From Candidatus Aminicenantes bacterium UBA2199 (GTDB taxonomy: Bacteria > Acidobacteriota > Aminicenantia > UBA2199), in assembly GCA_002327965.1 (NCBI GenBank), contig DCVB01000127.1, forward strand, positions 1 to 52,575: a DNA stretch of 52,575 nt, written 5' to 3'. This document shows, piece after piece, positions 1 through 7,499 of this stretch. Each line of letters starts with the position of its first letter. Position 1 is the stretch's first letter. The position numbers and the translations under genes are program-made. The notes beneath the pieces are model-generated. The model was not told where the DNA came from and did no database searches. It saw only the letters and a list, made by a program, of their open reading frames with translations.

Positions 1-205
1 ATTGGAATTTGGAATTTGGGATTTGTTTGGGATTTGGAATTTGGTGCTTGGAATTTAATTCTTCTCATGTCACGCGTCACGCGTTACGCGTCACGAAGTT
101 CGTTCTGTGCTGTTGCCTTGCGCCCTGAACCTTACACCGATGGCCATTTCTTCTTACCTCTGACCCCTCACCCCTCGCCCCTCACCCCTCGCCTACTTGT
201 CACGT
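1..205. repeat. Truncated copy of the mosaic intergenic palindrome, plus reiterated-word blocks
   Basis: This is non-coding. Positions 1-56 are reiterations of TTTGGAATTTGG/TTTGGGATTTG words and include the module GGAATTTGGTGCTTGGAAT. Positions 68-96 are GTCACGCGTCACGCGTTACG-type words. The same two blocks, in the same order and orientation, form the right half of the element at 30809-31063. Positions 113-155 (CCTTGCGCCCTGAACC... ACCGATGGCCATTTC) match word blocks at 21546-21635. Positions 160-193 reiterate CCCCTCACCCCTCGCC. The left end is cut by the window. A 73-codon open frame across it looks accidental. Confidence 0.75.
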
Positions 206-233
206 GTCACGGTGTCTTGTTGGCGGCCGGCGA

Positions 234-262
234 TTGACTTTTGTCTCTGCGGCGCTTAAAAT
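234..262 (+). promoter_or_regulatory. Predicted sigma70-type promoter of the YbhN-like gene
   Basis: TTGACT at 234-239, a 17-nt spacer and TAAAAT at 257-262. The predicted start lies near 268-271, just before an ATG at 272 that opens a short ORF overlapping the downstream gene. Confidence 0.55.
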
Positions 263-271
263 GAAGCCCGG

Positions 272-328
272 ATGCCCGCGATTTTAAACGATCTCCCCGT
301 GGATTCGCCGTCATGCAGCGCAAGATAA
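272..328 (+). CDS. Putative 18-codon leaderless leader peptide overlapping the YbhN-like gene start
   Basis: The ATG at 272 lies 9 nt after the -10 box, so it would sit at or next to the mRNA 5' end. The frame encodes MPAILNDLPVDSPSCSAR and stops at 326-328, 13 nt beyond the ATG (313) of the main gene, in a different frame. The main ATG has no visible Shine-Dalgarno sequence, so terminating ribosomes could supply re-initiation. The same arrangement occurs at xseA and uvsE. There is no evidence beyond architecture that the peptide is made. Confidence 0.35.
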   Translation: MPAILNDLPVDSPSCSAR

Positions 329-1338
329 TCAAGATCACGGCCTTCCTCTGCCTGGGGCTTTTCGCCTATTTCGTCGTCCGTGCCGACCCCAAGGAGCTGC
401 TGCGCATCCTTGGCCGCCTCTCGCCCATGGCCCTGCTTTGGCTGCTGCTGCTGCGCGTCCTGTTCTGGGTGATCCGCACCCTCTCCTGGCGCATCGTACT
501 GACACGCTGCCACGCCGACCGCCCGTCCTTCTTCGCTCTTTTCTGCGCCGAGCTGGCTGGCCACGCGGTGGGCCATTTCACCCCGTCGGCCAAGCTGGGC
601 GGCGATGCCATCCGCGCCATCATGCTCGACACCGTTCCCAAGAACAAGGCCCTGGCGTCGGTGGTGCTGGACAAGTCGATCGAGCTCATGGCCACCGTGC
701 TGATGATGGGCATCGGTTTGTTCATCGCCCTGCTGCGCATCCGCATGGCCCCGGCGCAACGCGTCGTTTTCCTGTCCCTGACCACGGTCACCGCCGTCCT
801 GATCTTCTTTTTTTTCCGCCAGCAAAAGAAGGGGCTTTTCATCTGGATCCTGGACACGCTCAAGAAGCTGCGCATCCGTTTCAAATACATGGAAGGCAAG
901 CGGGGAAGGTTGATCGAAACCGACGCGATCATTTCCGATTTCTATTCCCGCCACCGGCGCTCGTTCCTGTACGTCTTCATGCTGTACATCGCCATGATCC
1001 TTCTCTGGGCACTGGAGATGCACCTGACCTTCCTGCTGATCGGCCTGCGCGGGATCACGCCGCTGAAGAGTTTCCTGGTCACCACCCTGGGCATCCTGGC
1101 CAACATCGTGCCGGTGATCCCGGCCGGTATCGGCATCTATGAAATGACCTTCATGACGGTGTTCGCCATCCTGCGCATCCCGCAGAAAGCCGGCATCGCG
1201 GTCATCCTGGTGCGGCGGCTGCTGAACCTGTTCCTGGCCGTTGCCGGCCTGATGCCCATGATGCGGGTGAAGGCCCGACCGCCGGCCCGGGAACCCGTTT
1301 CCGAGGTGCCGTTCGCGCCGCCGCCGGAGACAGTTTAA
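313..1338 (+). CDS. YbhN/UPF0104-type integral membrane protein (LPG synthase transmembrane-domain family)
   Basis: A 341-residue polytopic membrane protein of the flippase-like domain found in lysylphosphatidylglycerol synthases and in free-standing YbhN/AglD-like proteins. Hydrophobic segments occur near residues 5-22, 40-60, 115-140, 150-170, 215-240, 255-285 and 290-320. Family hallmarks are the GHFTPSAKLGGDAIRA stretch (about 88-103) and the PAGIGIYE loop (about 270-277). The catalytic aminoacyl-transferase domain of MprF is absent, so a role in lipid or lipid-linked sugar translocation is more likely than lipid lysylation; the substrate cannot be read. The tail after residue 325 is Pro/Arg-rich. 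There is no Shine-Dalgarno sequence at 313, and an overlapping leader ORF precedes it. The gene is monocistronic, ending in the convergent palindromic element at 1350-1580. Confidence 0.8.
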   Translation: MQRKIIKITAFLCLGLFAYFVVRADPKELLRILGRLSPMALLWLLLLRVLFWVIRTLSWRIVLTRCHADRPSFFALFCAELAGHAVGHFTPSAKLGGDAIRAIMLDTVPKNKALASVVLDKSIELMATVLMMGIGLFIALLRIRMAPAQRVVFLSLTTVTAVLIFFFFRQQKKGLFIWILDTLKKLRIRFKYMEGKRGRLIETDAIISDFYSRHRRSFLYVFMLYIAMILLWALEMHLTFLLIGLRGITPLKSFLVTTLGILANIVPVIPAGIGIYEMTFMTVFAILRIPQKAGIAVILVRRLLNLFLAVAGLMPMMRVKARPPAREPVSEVPFAPPPETV

Positions 1339-1349
1339 GATTAAGAGAA

Positions 1350-1580
<231 letters not shown>

Positions 1581-1619
1581 TGGCGCTCAAAAGCTCCGAA
1601 AGTCGAGATGGCTTGTGTT

Positions 1620-2381
1620 CTAGGCGGGCTTGGGCTTGCGGTTCGCGGTCAGGATGACGTTCAGCGCGAACAGCACCAGGATGGGAACGGCATGCCACCA
1701 AAAATGAACGATCACGCCGTTGTTGAGCTTGTACTGCTTCACCAGCAGGGTGACGGCGAAAAAGAACACCCAGTAGAACGTCGTGTTCTTTTCCTTGTAC
1801 ACGGCACGGGTCAGGCGGAAGGGGTGGTCGTTGTTCCGGTACAGGCTGAAACGCAGCAGCACTTTGGGGACCCGGTCCAGATAGTCGCGGTAGGCCTGGC
1901 CGAATTGGCCGGCCAGGTAGCGTTCTTCCGAGAGGATGATGAAATGGTAGTTGATGACGAAAAAGACATTGAAGAACGCCAGGGCGCCGGGGCTGGAGTA
2001 GGCGATCAGCAGGCCGTTGTAGATCAGGAAATTGCCGACATACAGGGGGTTGCGCACGATCGAGTACAGGCCGCTGGTGTTGAGGCTTTCGGCCCTGAGA
2101 AAATTCTCCCGGCCCGACGTGTAGGGCTTGGCATGGCCCACGGCGTTGATGCGCGTCGCGGCCCCGATCAAGGCGATCAGGAACCCGACGGCATTCAGTA
2201 TGGCGTTGAAACGCCCGGCATCGACGGGAGTGAAGATGAAGTAAATGAGCAGAACGACCGGCACGACGCTGATGGCCCGGTAGCGGAAGCAGGCGTCGGC
2301 GACAGCGTGCCAGCGCCCGTTCCCCTGCGGCTCGATCGCCGCTTCACCGCGTGCTGTTTTCGTGGCTGCTGGATGGCTCAT
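1620..2381 (-). CDS. Isoprenylcysteine carboxyl methyltransferase-like integral membrane methyltransferase
   Basis: A membrane protein of 253 residues from the chosen start, with about five hydrophobic segments. The family signature RNPLYVGNFLIYNGLL (about 108-123) is followed by an acidic SEERYLAGQFGQAYRDY segment (about 149-165). This is the RHP/NPxY...E layout of ICMT/PEMT enzymes, which bind S-adenosylmethionine at the membrane. Free-standing bacterial members have mostly unknown substrates. An upstream in-frame ATG (codon ending at 2402) exists, but the ATG at 2379-2381 has AGAGGA 8 nt upstream and is preferred. The gene is transcribed away from xseA from its own promoter. Confidence 0.75.
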   Translation of the reverse strand: MSHPAATKTARGEAAIEPQGNGRWHAVADACFRYRAISVVPVVLLIYFIFTPVDAGRFNAILNAVGFLIALIGAATRINAVGHAKPYTSGRENFLRAESLNTSGLYSIVRNPLYVGNFLIYNGLLIAYSSPGALAFFNVFFVINYHFIILSEERYLAGQFGQAYRDYLDRVPKVLLRFSLYRNNDHPFRLTRAVYKEKNTTFYWVFFFAVTLLVKQYKLNNGVIVHFWWHAVPILVLFALNVILTANRKPKPA

Positions 2382-2427
2382 TGAGTTTTCCTCTGGATCC
2401 ATTGCGATTCGACTGTGCTAAAATCGT

Positions 2428-2456
2428 ATTTTACTGGATTGCGGACGAAATTGCAA
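2428..2456 (-). promoter_or_regulatory. Predicted promoter of the ICMT-like gene
   Basis: Reading the minus strand: TTGCAA (2456-2451), 17 nt, TAAAAT (2433-2428). The leader to the preferred ATG is about 40 nt. It lies back-to-back with the xseA promoter. Confidence 0.5.
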
Positions 2457-2487
2457 TCCTTCCGGTGCCGGCGTCCCGTGCGCATGG

Positions 2488-2516
2488 TTGCCGATCGCGG
2501 GAGGATGCGCTATAAT
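2488..2516 (+). promoter_or_regulatory. Predicted promoter of the xseA-xseB-ispA-dxs operon
   Basis: TTGCCG at 2488-2493, a 17-nt spacer and a perfect TATAAT at 2511-2516. An ATG occurs 5 nt later at 2522, and the xseA ATG 67 nt after the -10 box. Confidence 0.6.
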
Positions 2517-2521
2517 TAACC

Positions 2522-2596
2522 ATGAAAAGAACGCGCTTTTTTCCCGGAATCCCAGCCAGCGGCAAAAGCCCGTTTCCGGCACCATGCAGCAGCTAG
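2522..2596 (+). CDS. Putative 24-codon leaderless leader peptide overlapping the xseA start
   Basis: The ATG at 2522 follows the perfect -10 box by 5 nt. The frame starts MKRTRFFPGIPASGK, has 24 codons and ends with TAG at 2594-2596, overlapping the xseA ATG (2584) by 13 nt. XseA has no Shine-Dalgarno sequence, so coupled re-initiation is plausible. It could also be a chance ORF within a 5' UTR. Confidence 0.35.
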   Translation: MKRTRFFPGIPASGKSPFPAPCSS

Positions 2597-3930
2597 AAGA
2601 GAAAGTCTACAAGGTATCGGAGCTGACCCAGCTTCTGAAGGGGACGCTGGAAGCGCAGTTCGCCTCGGTGGCGGTGCTGGGAGAAGCCTCCGGCGTGGTC
2701 CTGGCCAGCTCGGGCCACCTCTATTTCACCCTCAAGGACGGCGCCGGGGCCATGAAGGTGGCCATGTTCCGCGGCGCCCTGCAGCGCAGCACGCTGAAGA
2801 AACTGGAGAACGGACAGCAGGTCGTCGTGCGCGGCACGATCTCCGTCTACCCCCTGCGCGGCGAAATGCAGATCATCGCCAGCGACCTGCGCCTGCAGGG
2901 GGTGGGCGACATCTTCGCCGCCCTGGAAAAGCTCAAGAAAGCCTACGAGGAAAAGGGCTATTTCGACCCGTTGCGCAAGAAGCCGCTGCCGCTGCTGCCC
3001 GGGCGCATCGGCGTGGTCACTTCGCCGACCGGGGCGGCCGTGCGCGACATCGTGCGCATCCTGCGCCGCCGCTTTCCCGGCATCGCCGTCGTCATCTACC
3101 CGGCCAGGGTGCAGGGCCAGGGAGCCGCAGAGGAGATCGCCGCCGGCATCGATTATTTCAACGCCGTAGCCGCAGAGGCCTCTGTGGACGTGCTGATCGT
3201 CGGCCGCGGCGGCGGCAGCTACGAGGACCTGTGGGCCTTCAATGAGGCGCCGTTGGTCGAGGCTGTCCACCGCAGCCGCCTGCCGGTGATCTCGGCCGTG
3301 GGCCACGAGACCGATTTCACCATCGCCGATTTCGTCGCCGACCTGCGCGCGGCCACGCCGTCGGCCGCCGCCGAACTCGTGGTCGGCAGGAAGGACGAGT
3401 TCCTGGGCCGCATCGATTTTCTGCGCCACAGCCTCATGCGCCACATGGAAACGTCCCTGCATGTAGGGAGAACGGCGCTGCAGCAGCTGCGCGGCGAGTC
3501 GGCCCTGGCCGATTTCCCCGGTCGCCTGCAGGAGCTGGCCCAGCGCCTGGACGGCAGCGAGTTCGCCCTGGCCCGTTTGTTCCAGCAGTCGCTGAGCCGC
3601 AAGCTCAGCCGCTGGCACCGTTCGCTGCAGCGCTTCGCTGCCTTCGACATGCTCGGCCTGGTGAAAAACCGCGGTCTGCAAGTGCAAAATCTGCGCATGC
3701 AGGTCGGCGGCCGTTTCAGCGAACGGCTGCAGCAGCAGCGTGAGCGCATCGGGCTGCTGGCCTCCAGGCTGGCCGGAATGAACCCGGAAAGCATCCTGGC
3801 CCGGGGCTATTCCATCACCACCGACCGCCAGCAGCGGGTGGTGCGTGATGCGGCCGAACTGGCCGCCGACGACCGCATCCAGATCCGCTTTTCCCGCGGT
3901 TCAACCGCGGCCAGAGTGATCAAGGAGTGA
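2584..3930 (+). CDS. xseA: Exodeoxyribonuclease VII large subunit XseA
   Basis: The 448-residue large subunit of exonuclease VII, which degrades single-stranded DNA to oligonucleotides together with XseB. An N-terminal OB-fold DNA-binding domain (about 8-105) precedes the catalytic domain, with GVVTSPTGAAVRDI (about 143), VGRGGGSYEDLWAFNE (about 203) and SAVGHETDFTIADF (about 228). A coiled-coil C-terminal half follows (about 270-410) for XseB binding. The frame is open further upstream to a TTG at 2488, but that codon forms part of the predicted -35 box; ATG 2584 matches the usual MxQxxxVYxVSELT-like N-terminus. It is the first gene of a tight operon; xseB follows after 3 nt. Confidence 0.95.
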   Translation: MQQLEEKVYKVSELTQLLKGTLEAQFASVAVLGEASGVVLASSGHLYFTLKDGAGAMKVAMFRGALQRSTLKKLENGQQVVVRGTISVYPLRGEMQIIASDLRLQGVGDIFAALEKLKKAYEEKGYFDPLRKKPLPLLPGRIGVVTSPTGAAVRDIVRILRRRFPGIAVVIYPARVQGQGAAEEIAAGIDYFNAVAAEASVDVLIVGRGGGSYEDLWAFNEAPLVEAVHRSRLPVISAVGHETDFTIADFVADLRAATPSAAAELVVGRKDEFLGRIDFLRHSLMRHMETSLHVGRTALQQLRGESALADFPGRLQELAQRLDGSEFALARLFQQSLSRKLSRWHRSLQRFAAFDMLGLVKNRGLQVQNLRMQVGGRFSERLQQQRERIGLLASRLAGMNPESILARGYSITTDRQQRVVRDAAELAADDRIQIRFSRGSTAARVIKE

Positions 3931-3933
3931 ATC

Positions 3934-4173
3934 ATGAAGAAAGAGACACTCGATTTTGAAGGGGCGCTGAAAAAACTGGAAACGATCGTGCAGAAGCTGG
4001 AAGCCCCCGATGTCCCCCTGCAGGCGGGATTTGCCCTTTACGAAGAGGGGATGAATCTGAGCGCCCAGATGAAAAAGGAGCTCAATGATATCGAAAAGAA
4101 GGTGAAGATCCTGCAAAAGGACGCCAAGGGCGACCTGCAGGAAGCCGAATTCGAACCCGAAGAAAATGAATGA
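3934..4173 (+). CDS. xseB: Exodeoxyribonuclease VII small subunit XseB
   Basis: A 79-residue small helical subunit, a normal length for the family. It contains the conserved FEGALKKLETIVQKLE and PLQAGFALYEEGMNL segments that form the helical hairpin wrapping XseA, followed by an acidic tail. AGGAG lies 7-11 nt upstream of the ATG, inside the end of xseA. The last codons overlap the ispA start by 8 nt, so translation is probably coupled. Confidence 0.93.
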   Translation: MKKETLDFEGALKKLETIVQKLEAPDVPLQAGFALYEEGMNLSAQMKKELNDIEKKVKILQKDAKGDLQEAEFEPEENE

Positions 4174-5020
4174 CTATCTTAAGGGCCTGAGCGTTGCCGT
4201 CGACCGCGAGCTGCTCACCGGGCTGGACCCGCGGCGGGGAACACTGGAAGCCGCCATGCACTATGCCCTGACGGTGAGCGGCAAGCGCCTGCGACCGCTG
4301 CTCTTTCTCACGCTGCTCGACGCCTGCCGCCTCGAGGCGCTTCGTCATGTCGGCCTGGCCTCGGCCCTGGAGATGATCCACACCTACTCGCTGATCCACG
4401 ACGACCTGCCGGCAATGGACGACGACGACCTGCGCCGCGGCATGCCCACGGTGCACAGGCAGTTCAACGAGGCGGTGGCGCTGCTGGCCGGCGATACGCT
4501 GCTGACCTTCGCCTTCGAGAAGATCGCCGCCGCGCCCCTGCCGGCCGCCCAGGTGGTGGAAATCATGGGCATCGTCACCCGCTGCATCGGCAAGGAGGGC
4601 ATGGCCCAGGGGCAGGCGCTGGACCTGGAGTTCGCCGGTGACGCCGCCGCCATCGCCGAGATCCACCGCCTGAAGACCGCCGAGCTGATCAAGGGCTCGC
4701 TGCTGGCCGCCGCCGTCATCGCCGGTTTCGACCCTGAACGGCGGCGCCTGCTGGAACAGGCCGGCATCGCGCTGGGCACGGGCTTCCAGCTGGCCGACGA
4801 CCTGCTGGACATCACCGGCGATGAACAGCAGGCGGGAAAGAAGCTGCGCAAGGACAGCGCCAACCAGAGCCCCAATGCCGTTCTGTATTTCGGGCTGGAG
4901 ACGGTGGGCGCCCGCATCGACGAGCATTACCGCGAAGCCTGCGGGCGGGTCTGCGAGCTGGGAATCGATTTCCCGCCGTTCCTGTCCCTGATGAAGACCA
5001 TGCTCTATCGGAGCCAATGA
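4166..5020 (+). CDS. ispA: Polyprenyl diphosphate synthase (farnesyl/geranylgeranyl type)
   Basis: A 284-residue trans-isoprenyl diphosphate synthase that condenses isopentenyl diphosphate with allylic diphosphates. GKRLRPLL binds the substrate diphosphate. The first Asp-rich motif DDLPAMDDDD begins at residue 79 and the second motif QLADDLLDITG at about 208. The bulky aromatic and Leu pattern before the first motif (HTYSLIHDD) suggests a short product (C15-C20), but chain length cannot be settled by eye. ATG 4166 lies inside xseB. The stop overlaps the dxs start (ATGA), placing precursor synthesis (dxs) and chain elongation in one operon. Confidence 0.9.
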   Translation: MNDYLKGLSVAVDRELLTGLDPRRGTLEAAMHYALTVSGKRLRPLLFLTLLDACRLEALRHVGLASALEMIHTYSLIHDDLPAMDDDDLRRGMPTVHRQFNEAVALLAGDTLLTFAFEKIAAAPLPAAQVVEIMGIVTRCIGKEGMAQGQALDLEFAGDAAAIAEIHRLKTAELIKGSLLAAAVIAGFDPERRRLLEQAGIALGTGFQLADDLLDITGDEQQAGKKLRKDSANQSPNAVLYFGLETVGARIDEHYREACGRVCELGIDFPPFLSLMKTMLYRSQ

Positions 5021-6894
5021 TGGCGCTGCTGGAAACGATCGATTCCCCGGCGGACATCAAGAAGCTCAGCCTGGACGACCTGGCGGCGCTTTCCGGCGAG
5101 ATCCGCACCCTGCTGGTGCAGGTGGTGTCACGCAACGGCGGCCATCTCTCCTCCAACCTGGGAGTCGTCGACCTGACCCTGGCCCTGCACCGGGTGTTCG
5201 ACGCCCCGCGCGACCAGATCATCTGGGACATCGGCCACCAGTGCTACACCCACAAGATCGTCACCGGCCGCCGCGAGCGCATCGGCACCATCCGCCAGCG
5301 CGGGGGGCTGCTCGGTTTCCCCGCCCGCGAGGAAAGCGAGTACGACGTGCTCAATACCGGCCATGCCTCGACCTCGCTGGGCTTTGCCTCGGGCCTGGCC
5401 ATCGCCCGCGACCGCAAGGGAGAGACGCACCATATCGTGACCGTCATTGGCGACGGCGCCCTGACCGGCGGCGTCGCCCTGGAGGCGCTGAACCATATCG
5501 GCCAGGTGAAGCAGCGCCTGATCATCGTCCTCAACGACAACAAGATGTCGATCTCGCCCAATGTCGGGGGCATCTCCCGCCACCTGAACTACCTGGCCTC
5601 GGGGCGCCCCTACATCCGCATGAAGGAAGTGATCCAGAACGTCCTCAAGGCCATCCCCGGGGTGGGCCGGACCCTGTTCGACCTGGCCCGGAAGATCGAG
5701 GTGCTGATGCGCACCCTGATGGTCCCCGGCTCGCTGTTCGACGAGCTGGGCATCAAGTACATCGGCCCGATCAACGGCCACGGTTTCCGCGACCTGATCA
5801 AGGAACTCGAGTCGGCCAAGAAGCACGATTTCCCGGTCCTGCTGCATGTGGTGACACGGAAAGGGGAGGGCTACGAGCCGGCCAGCGACAACCCCAGTTC
5901 CTTCCATTCCTCGGCGCCCTTCAACATCGAGAACGGCAAGTTCCTGGGGCGGGACAAGAGCCCGTCATATTCCGAGGTCTTCGGCCGCAGCGTGCGCTGC
6001 CTGGTCGCCGCCGACCGCCGCTTCATCGCGCTGACCGCCGCCATGCCCGAGGGCACCGGCCTGGACGCGGTGCAAAAGGAATTCCCGGAGAATTTTTTCG
6101 ATGTCGGCATCGCCGAGCAGTACATGTTCGATTTTGCCGGCGGCCTGGCCCTGGGCGGCTTCCGCCCGGTGCTGGGCGTCTACTCCACCTTCCTGCAGCG
6201 CGCCATCGACCAGGTCATCCACGACGCGGCGCTGATGCGCCTGCCCCTGCTGGTCGGCCTGGACCGGGCCGGGCTGGTGGGCGGTGACGGGCCCACCCAC
6301 CAGGGCATTTACGACATCGCCCTGCTGCAGCCCATCCCCGGCATCGTGCTCATGGCGCCCAAGGACGAGAACGAACTGCAGCACATGGTCTTTACCGCCA
6401 GCCGCCTTGACCGCCCGGCTTTCATCCGCTTTCCCAAGGAACCGGGACGCGGCGTTCCCCTGGACGATGAGCTCCACGAACTCCCCCTGGGCCAGGGCGA
6501 GGTCCTGCGCCGCGGCGACCGGGTCCTGATGCTGGCCGTGGGCCCGCTGGCATACCGCGCCCTGGCGGCGGCGGAGAAGCTGGCCAGCGAGGACGGCATC
6601 GAGTCGACGGTGCTGAACGTGCGCTTCCTGAAGCCGCTGGACCGCGAGCGCATCCTGGCGCTGGCCGCCGCCAGCGACCGGGTCGTCACCGTCGAGGACG
6701 GCGCGCTGCGCGGCGGCTTCGCCTCGATCGTCCGCGCCGAGCTCGAGAACGCCGGGATCCAGCGCCCGTTCCTCGCCCTGGGAGTGGGCGAGGGCGACGT
6801 GCCCCTGGCCTCGCGCGAGGAGTTGCTGGCCCACTTCGGCATCGACGCCGCCGGCATCTACCGGAGCGTCAAGGCATTCGTCCAAGAGCAATAA
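5017..6894 (+). CDS. dxs: 1-deoxy-D-xylulose-5-phosphate synthase
   Basis: A 625-residue thiamine-diphosphate enzyme that joins pyruvate and glyceraldehyde 3-phosphate, the entry step of the MEP isoprenoid pathway. The N-terminal domain shows GGHLSSNLGVVDLTLALH and IWDIGHQCYTHKI. The ThDP/Mg site reads GDGALTGG (about 145) with NDNKMSISPNVGG (about 173). The transketolase-like middle domain holds the catalytic Glu in VGIAEQYMFDFAGGLA (about 363-378), and a C-terminal transketolase domain follows. The start is ATG-ATG at 5017/5020, overlapping the ispA stop. It is the last gene of the operon and ends 10 nt before a 28-bp inverted-repeat arm. Confidence 0.97.
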   Translation: MMALLETIDSPADIKKLSLDDLAALSGEIRTLLVQVVSRNGGHLSSNLGVVDLTLALHRVFDAPRDQIIWDIGHQCYTHKIVTGRRERIGTIRQRGGLLGFPAREESEYDVLNTGHASTSLGFASGLAIARDRKGETHHIVTVIGDGALTGGVALEALNHIGQVKQRLIIVLNDNKMSISPNVGGISRHLNYLASGRPYIRMKEVIQNVLKAIPGVGRTLFDLARKIEVLMRTLMVPGSLFDELGIKYIGPINGHGFRDLIKELESAKKHDFPVLLHVVTRKGEGYEPASDNPSSFHSSAPFNIENGKFLGRDKSPSYSEVFGRSVRCLVAADRRFIALTAAMPEGTGLDAVQKEFPENFFDVGIAEQYMFDFAGGLALGGFRPVLGVYSTFLQRAIDQVIHDAALMRLPLLVGLDRAGLVGGDGPTHQGIYDIALLQPIPGIVLMAPKDENELQHMVFTASRLDRPAFIRFPKEPGRGVPLDDELHELPLGQGEVLRRGDRVLMLAVGPLAYRALAAAEKLASEDGIESTVLNVRFLKPLDRERILALAAASDRVVTVEDGALRGGFASIVRAELENAGIQRPFLALGVGEGDVPLASREELLAHFGIDAAGIYRSVKAFVQEQ

Positions 6895-6904
6895 TCGATC
6901 CATA

Positions 6905-7112
6905 CGTGACGCGTGACGCGTAACGCGTGACGCGGAAGACAAACTAAAAACCAAAGCACCAAATTCAAAAAAGAGAAAGTGTTAGTAGGATCCGGGCATA
7001 TCTCGATCCTGGGCTGTTACCCCGTCAACGATCGCTGATTCTTGGTTTTGGGAATTGGAATTTAAGTCTTTTATTGCAGTTACTCGTCACGCGTTACGCG
7101 TCACGCGTCACG
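6905..7112. repeat. Intergenic element bounded by a perfect 28-bp inverted repeat (type E)
   Basis: The left arm 6905-6932 (CGTGACGCGTGACGCGTAAC...) is the exact reverse complement of 7085-7112. The arms enclose 152 bp, including CCAAAGCACCAAATTC (6952-6967) and a weak complement TTGGGAATTGGAATTTAAG (7047-7065). The module GGAATTTAAGTCTT..TATTGCAGTT also occurs, reverse complemented, at 30840-30866. The element lies between dxs and the promoter at 7130, so it could end the dxs transcript. It has no coding potential. Confidence 0.8.
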
Positions 7113-7129
7113 AAGGTTCGCCGCTCTCC

Positions 7130-7158
7130 TTGACAGTTGACAACGATTTCTTTATGAT
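7130..7158 (+). promoter_or_regulatory. Predicted strong promoter, leaderless, of the 7165-polA operon
   Basis: A perfect TTGACA at 7130-7135, a 17-nt spacer and TATGAT at 7153-7158. Exactly 6 nt separate the -10 box from the ATG at 7165, so the first transcribed base should be at or next to the start codon. Confidence 0.65.
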
Positions 7159-7164
7159 GGGCCC

Positions 7165-7497
7165 ATGATCGTTGGCTACAATACCGACATCAAGTACCGC
7201 CAGGAAGTGTTCCACATCCAGACCGAGGACAAGGGCAAGGGCAATCCGCTGATCGAGACCCTGGTCTACCTGCACGGCGAGATCCTCCTTTCGCGGCGCA
7301 TCTCCTATGCCCACCTGCTGGAGTCGGCCGAGAAGATCAAGAAGGTCAAGAGCCTGATGAAGACCCAGCACGACCAGGTCATCGGCGAGCTGAAGGAGGG
7401 TAAATTCTCGCACCTGATGTCCATGGACACCCAGGACATCGAGGACAAGACCCTCGATGAGATGGTCCTGGAATACCTGCAGAACGAAAACCCCTGA
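7165..7497 (+). CDS. Conserved hypothetical protein (110 aa), first gene of the polA operon
   Basis: A small soluble protein with no signal peptide or membrane segment. The N-terminal half reads FHIQTEDKGKGNPLIETL followed by VYLHGEILLSRR. This resembles short proteins I recall from myxobacteria and other deltaproteobacteria with an FHVQTED..P.I.T..F..G.I pattern and no known function. A Lys-rich helix (SAEKIKKVKSLMKTQHDQV) follows, then an acidic tail. It starts at an apparently leaderless ATG with no Shine-Dalgarno sequence and ends 2 nt before the GTG of polA, so the two are cotranscribed. I cannot assign a function. Confidence 0.7.
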   Translation: MIVGYNTDIKYRQEVFHIQTEDKGKGNPLIETLVYLHGEILLSRRISYAHLLESAEKIKKVKSLMKTQHDQVIGELKEGKFSHLMSMDTQDIEDKTLDEMVLEYLQNENP

Positions 7498-7499
7498 AC

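Noticed and set aside
16..237. 73-codon open frame at the window start
   Set aside because: It is made of the mosaic repeat words, has no start signal and no protein-like composition.
5241..6287. 348-codon plus-strand frame inside dxs
   Set aside because: Pro/Arg/His-rich out-of-frame shadow of dxs with no family similarity.
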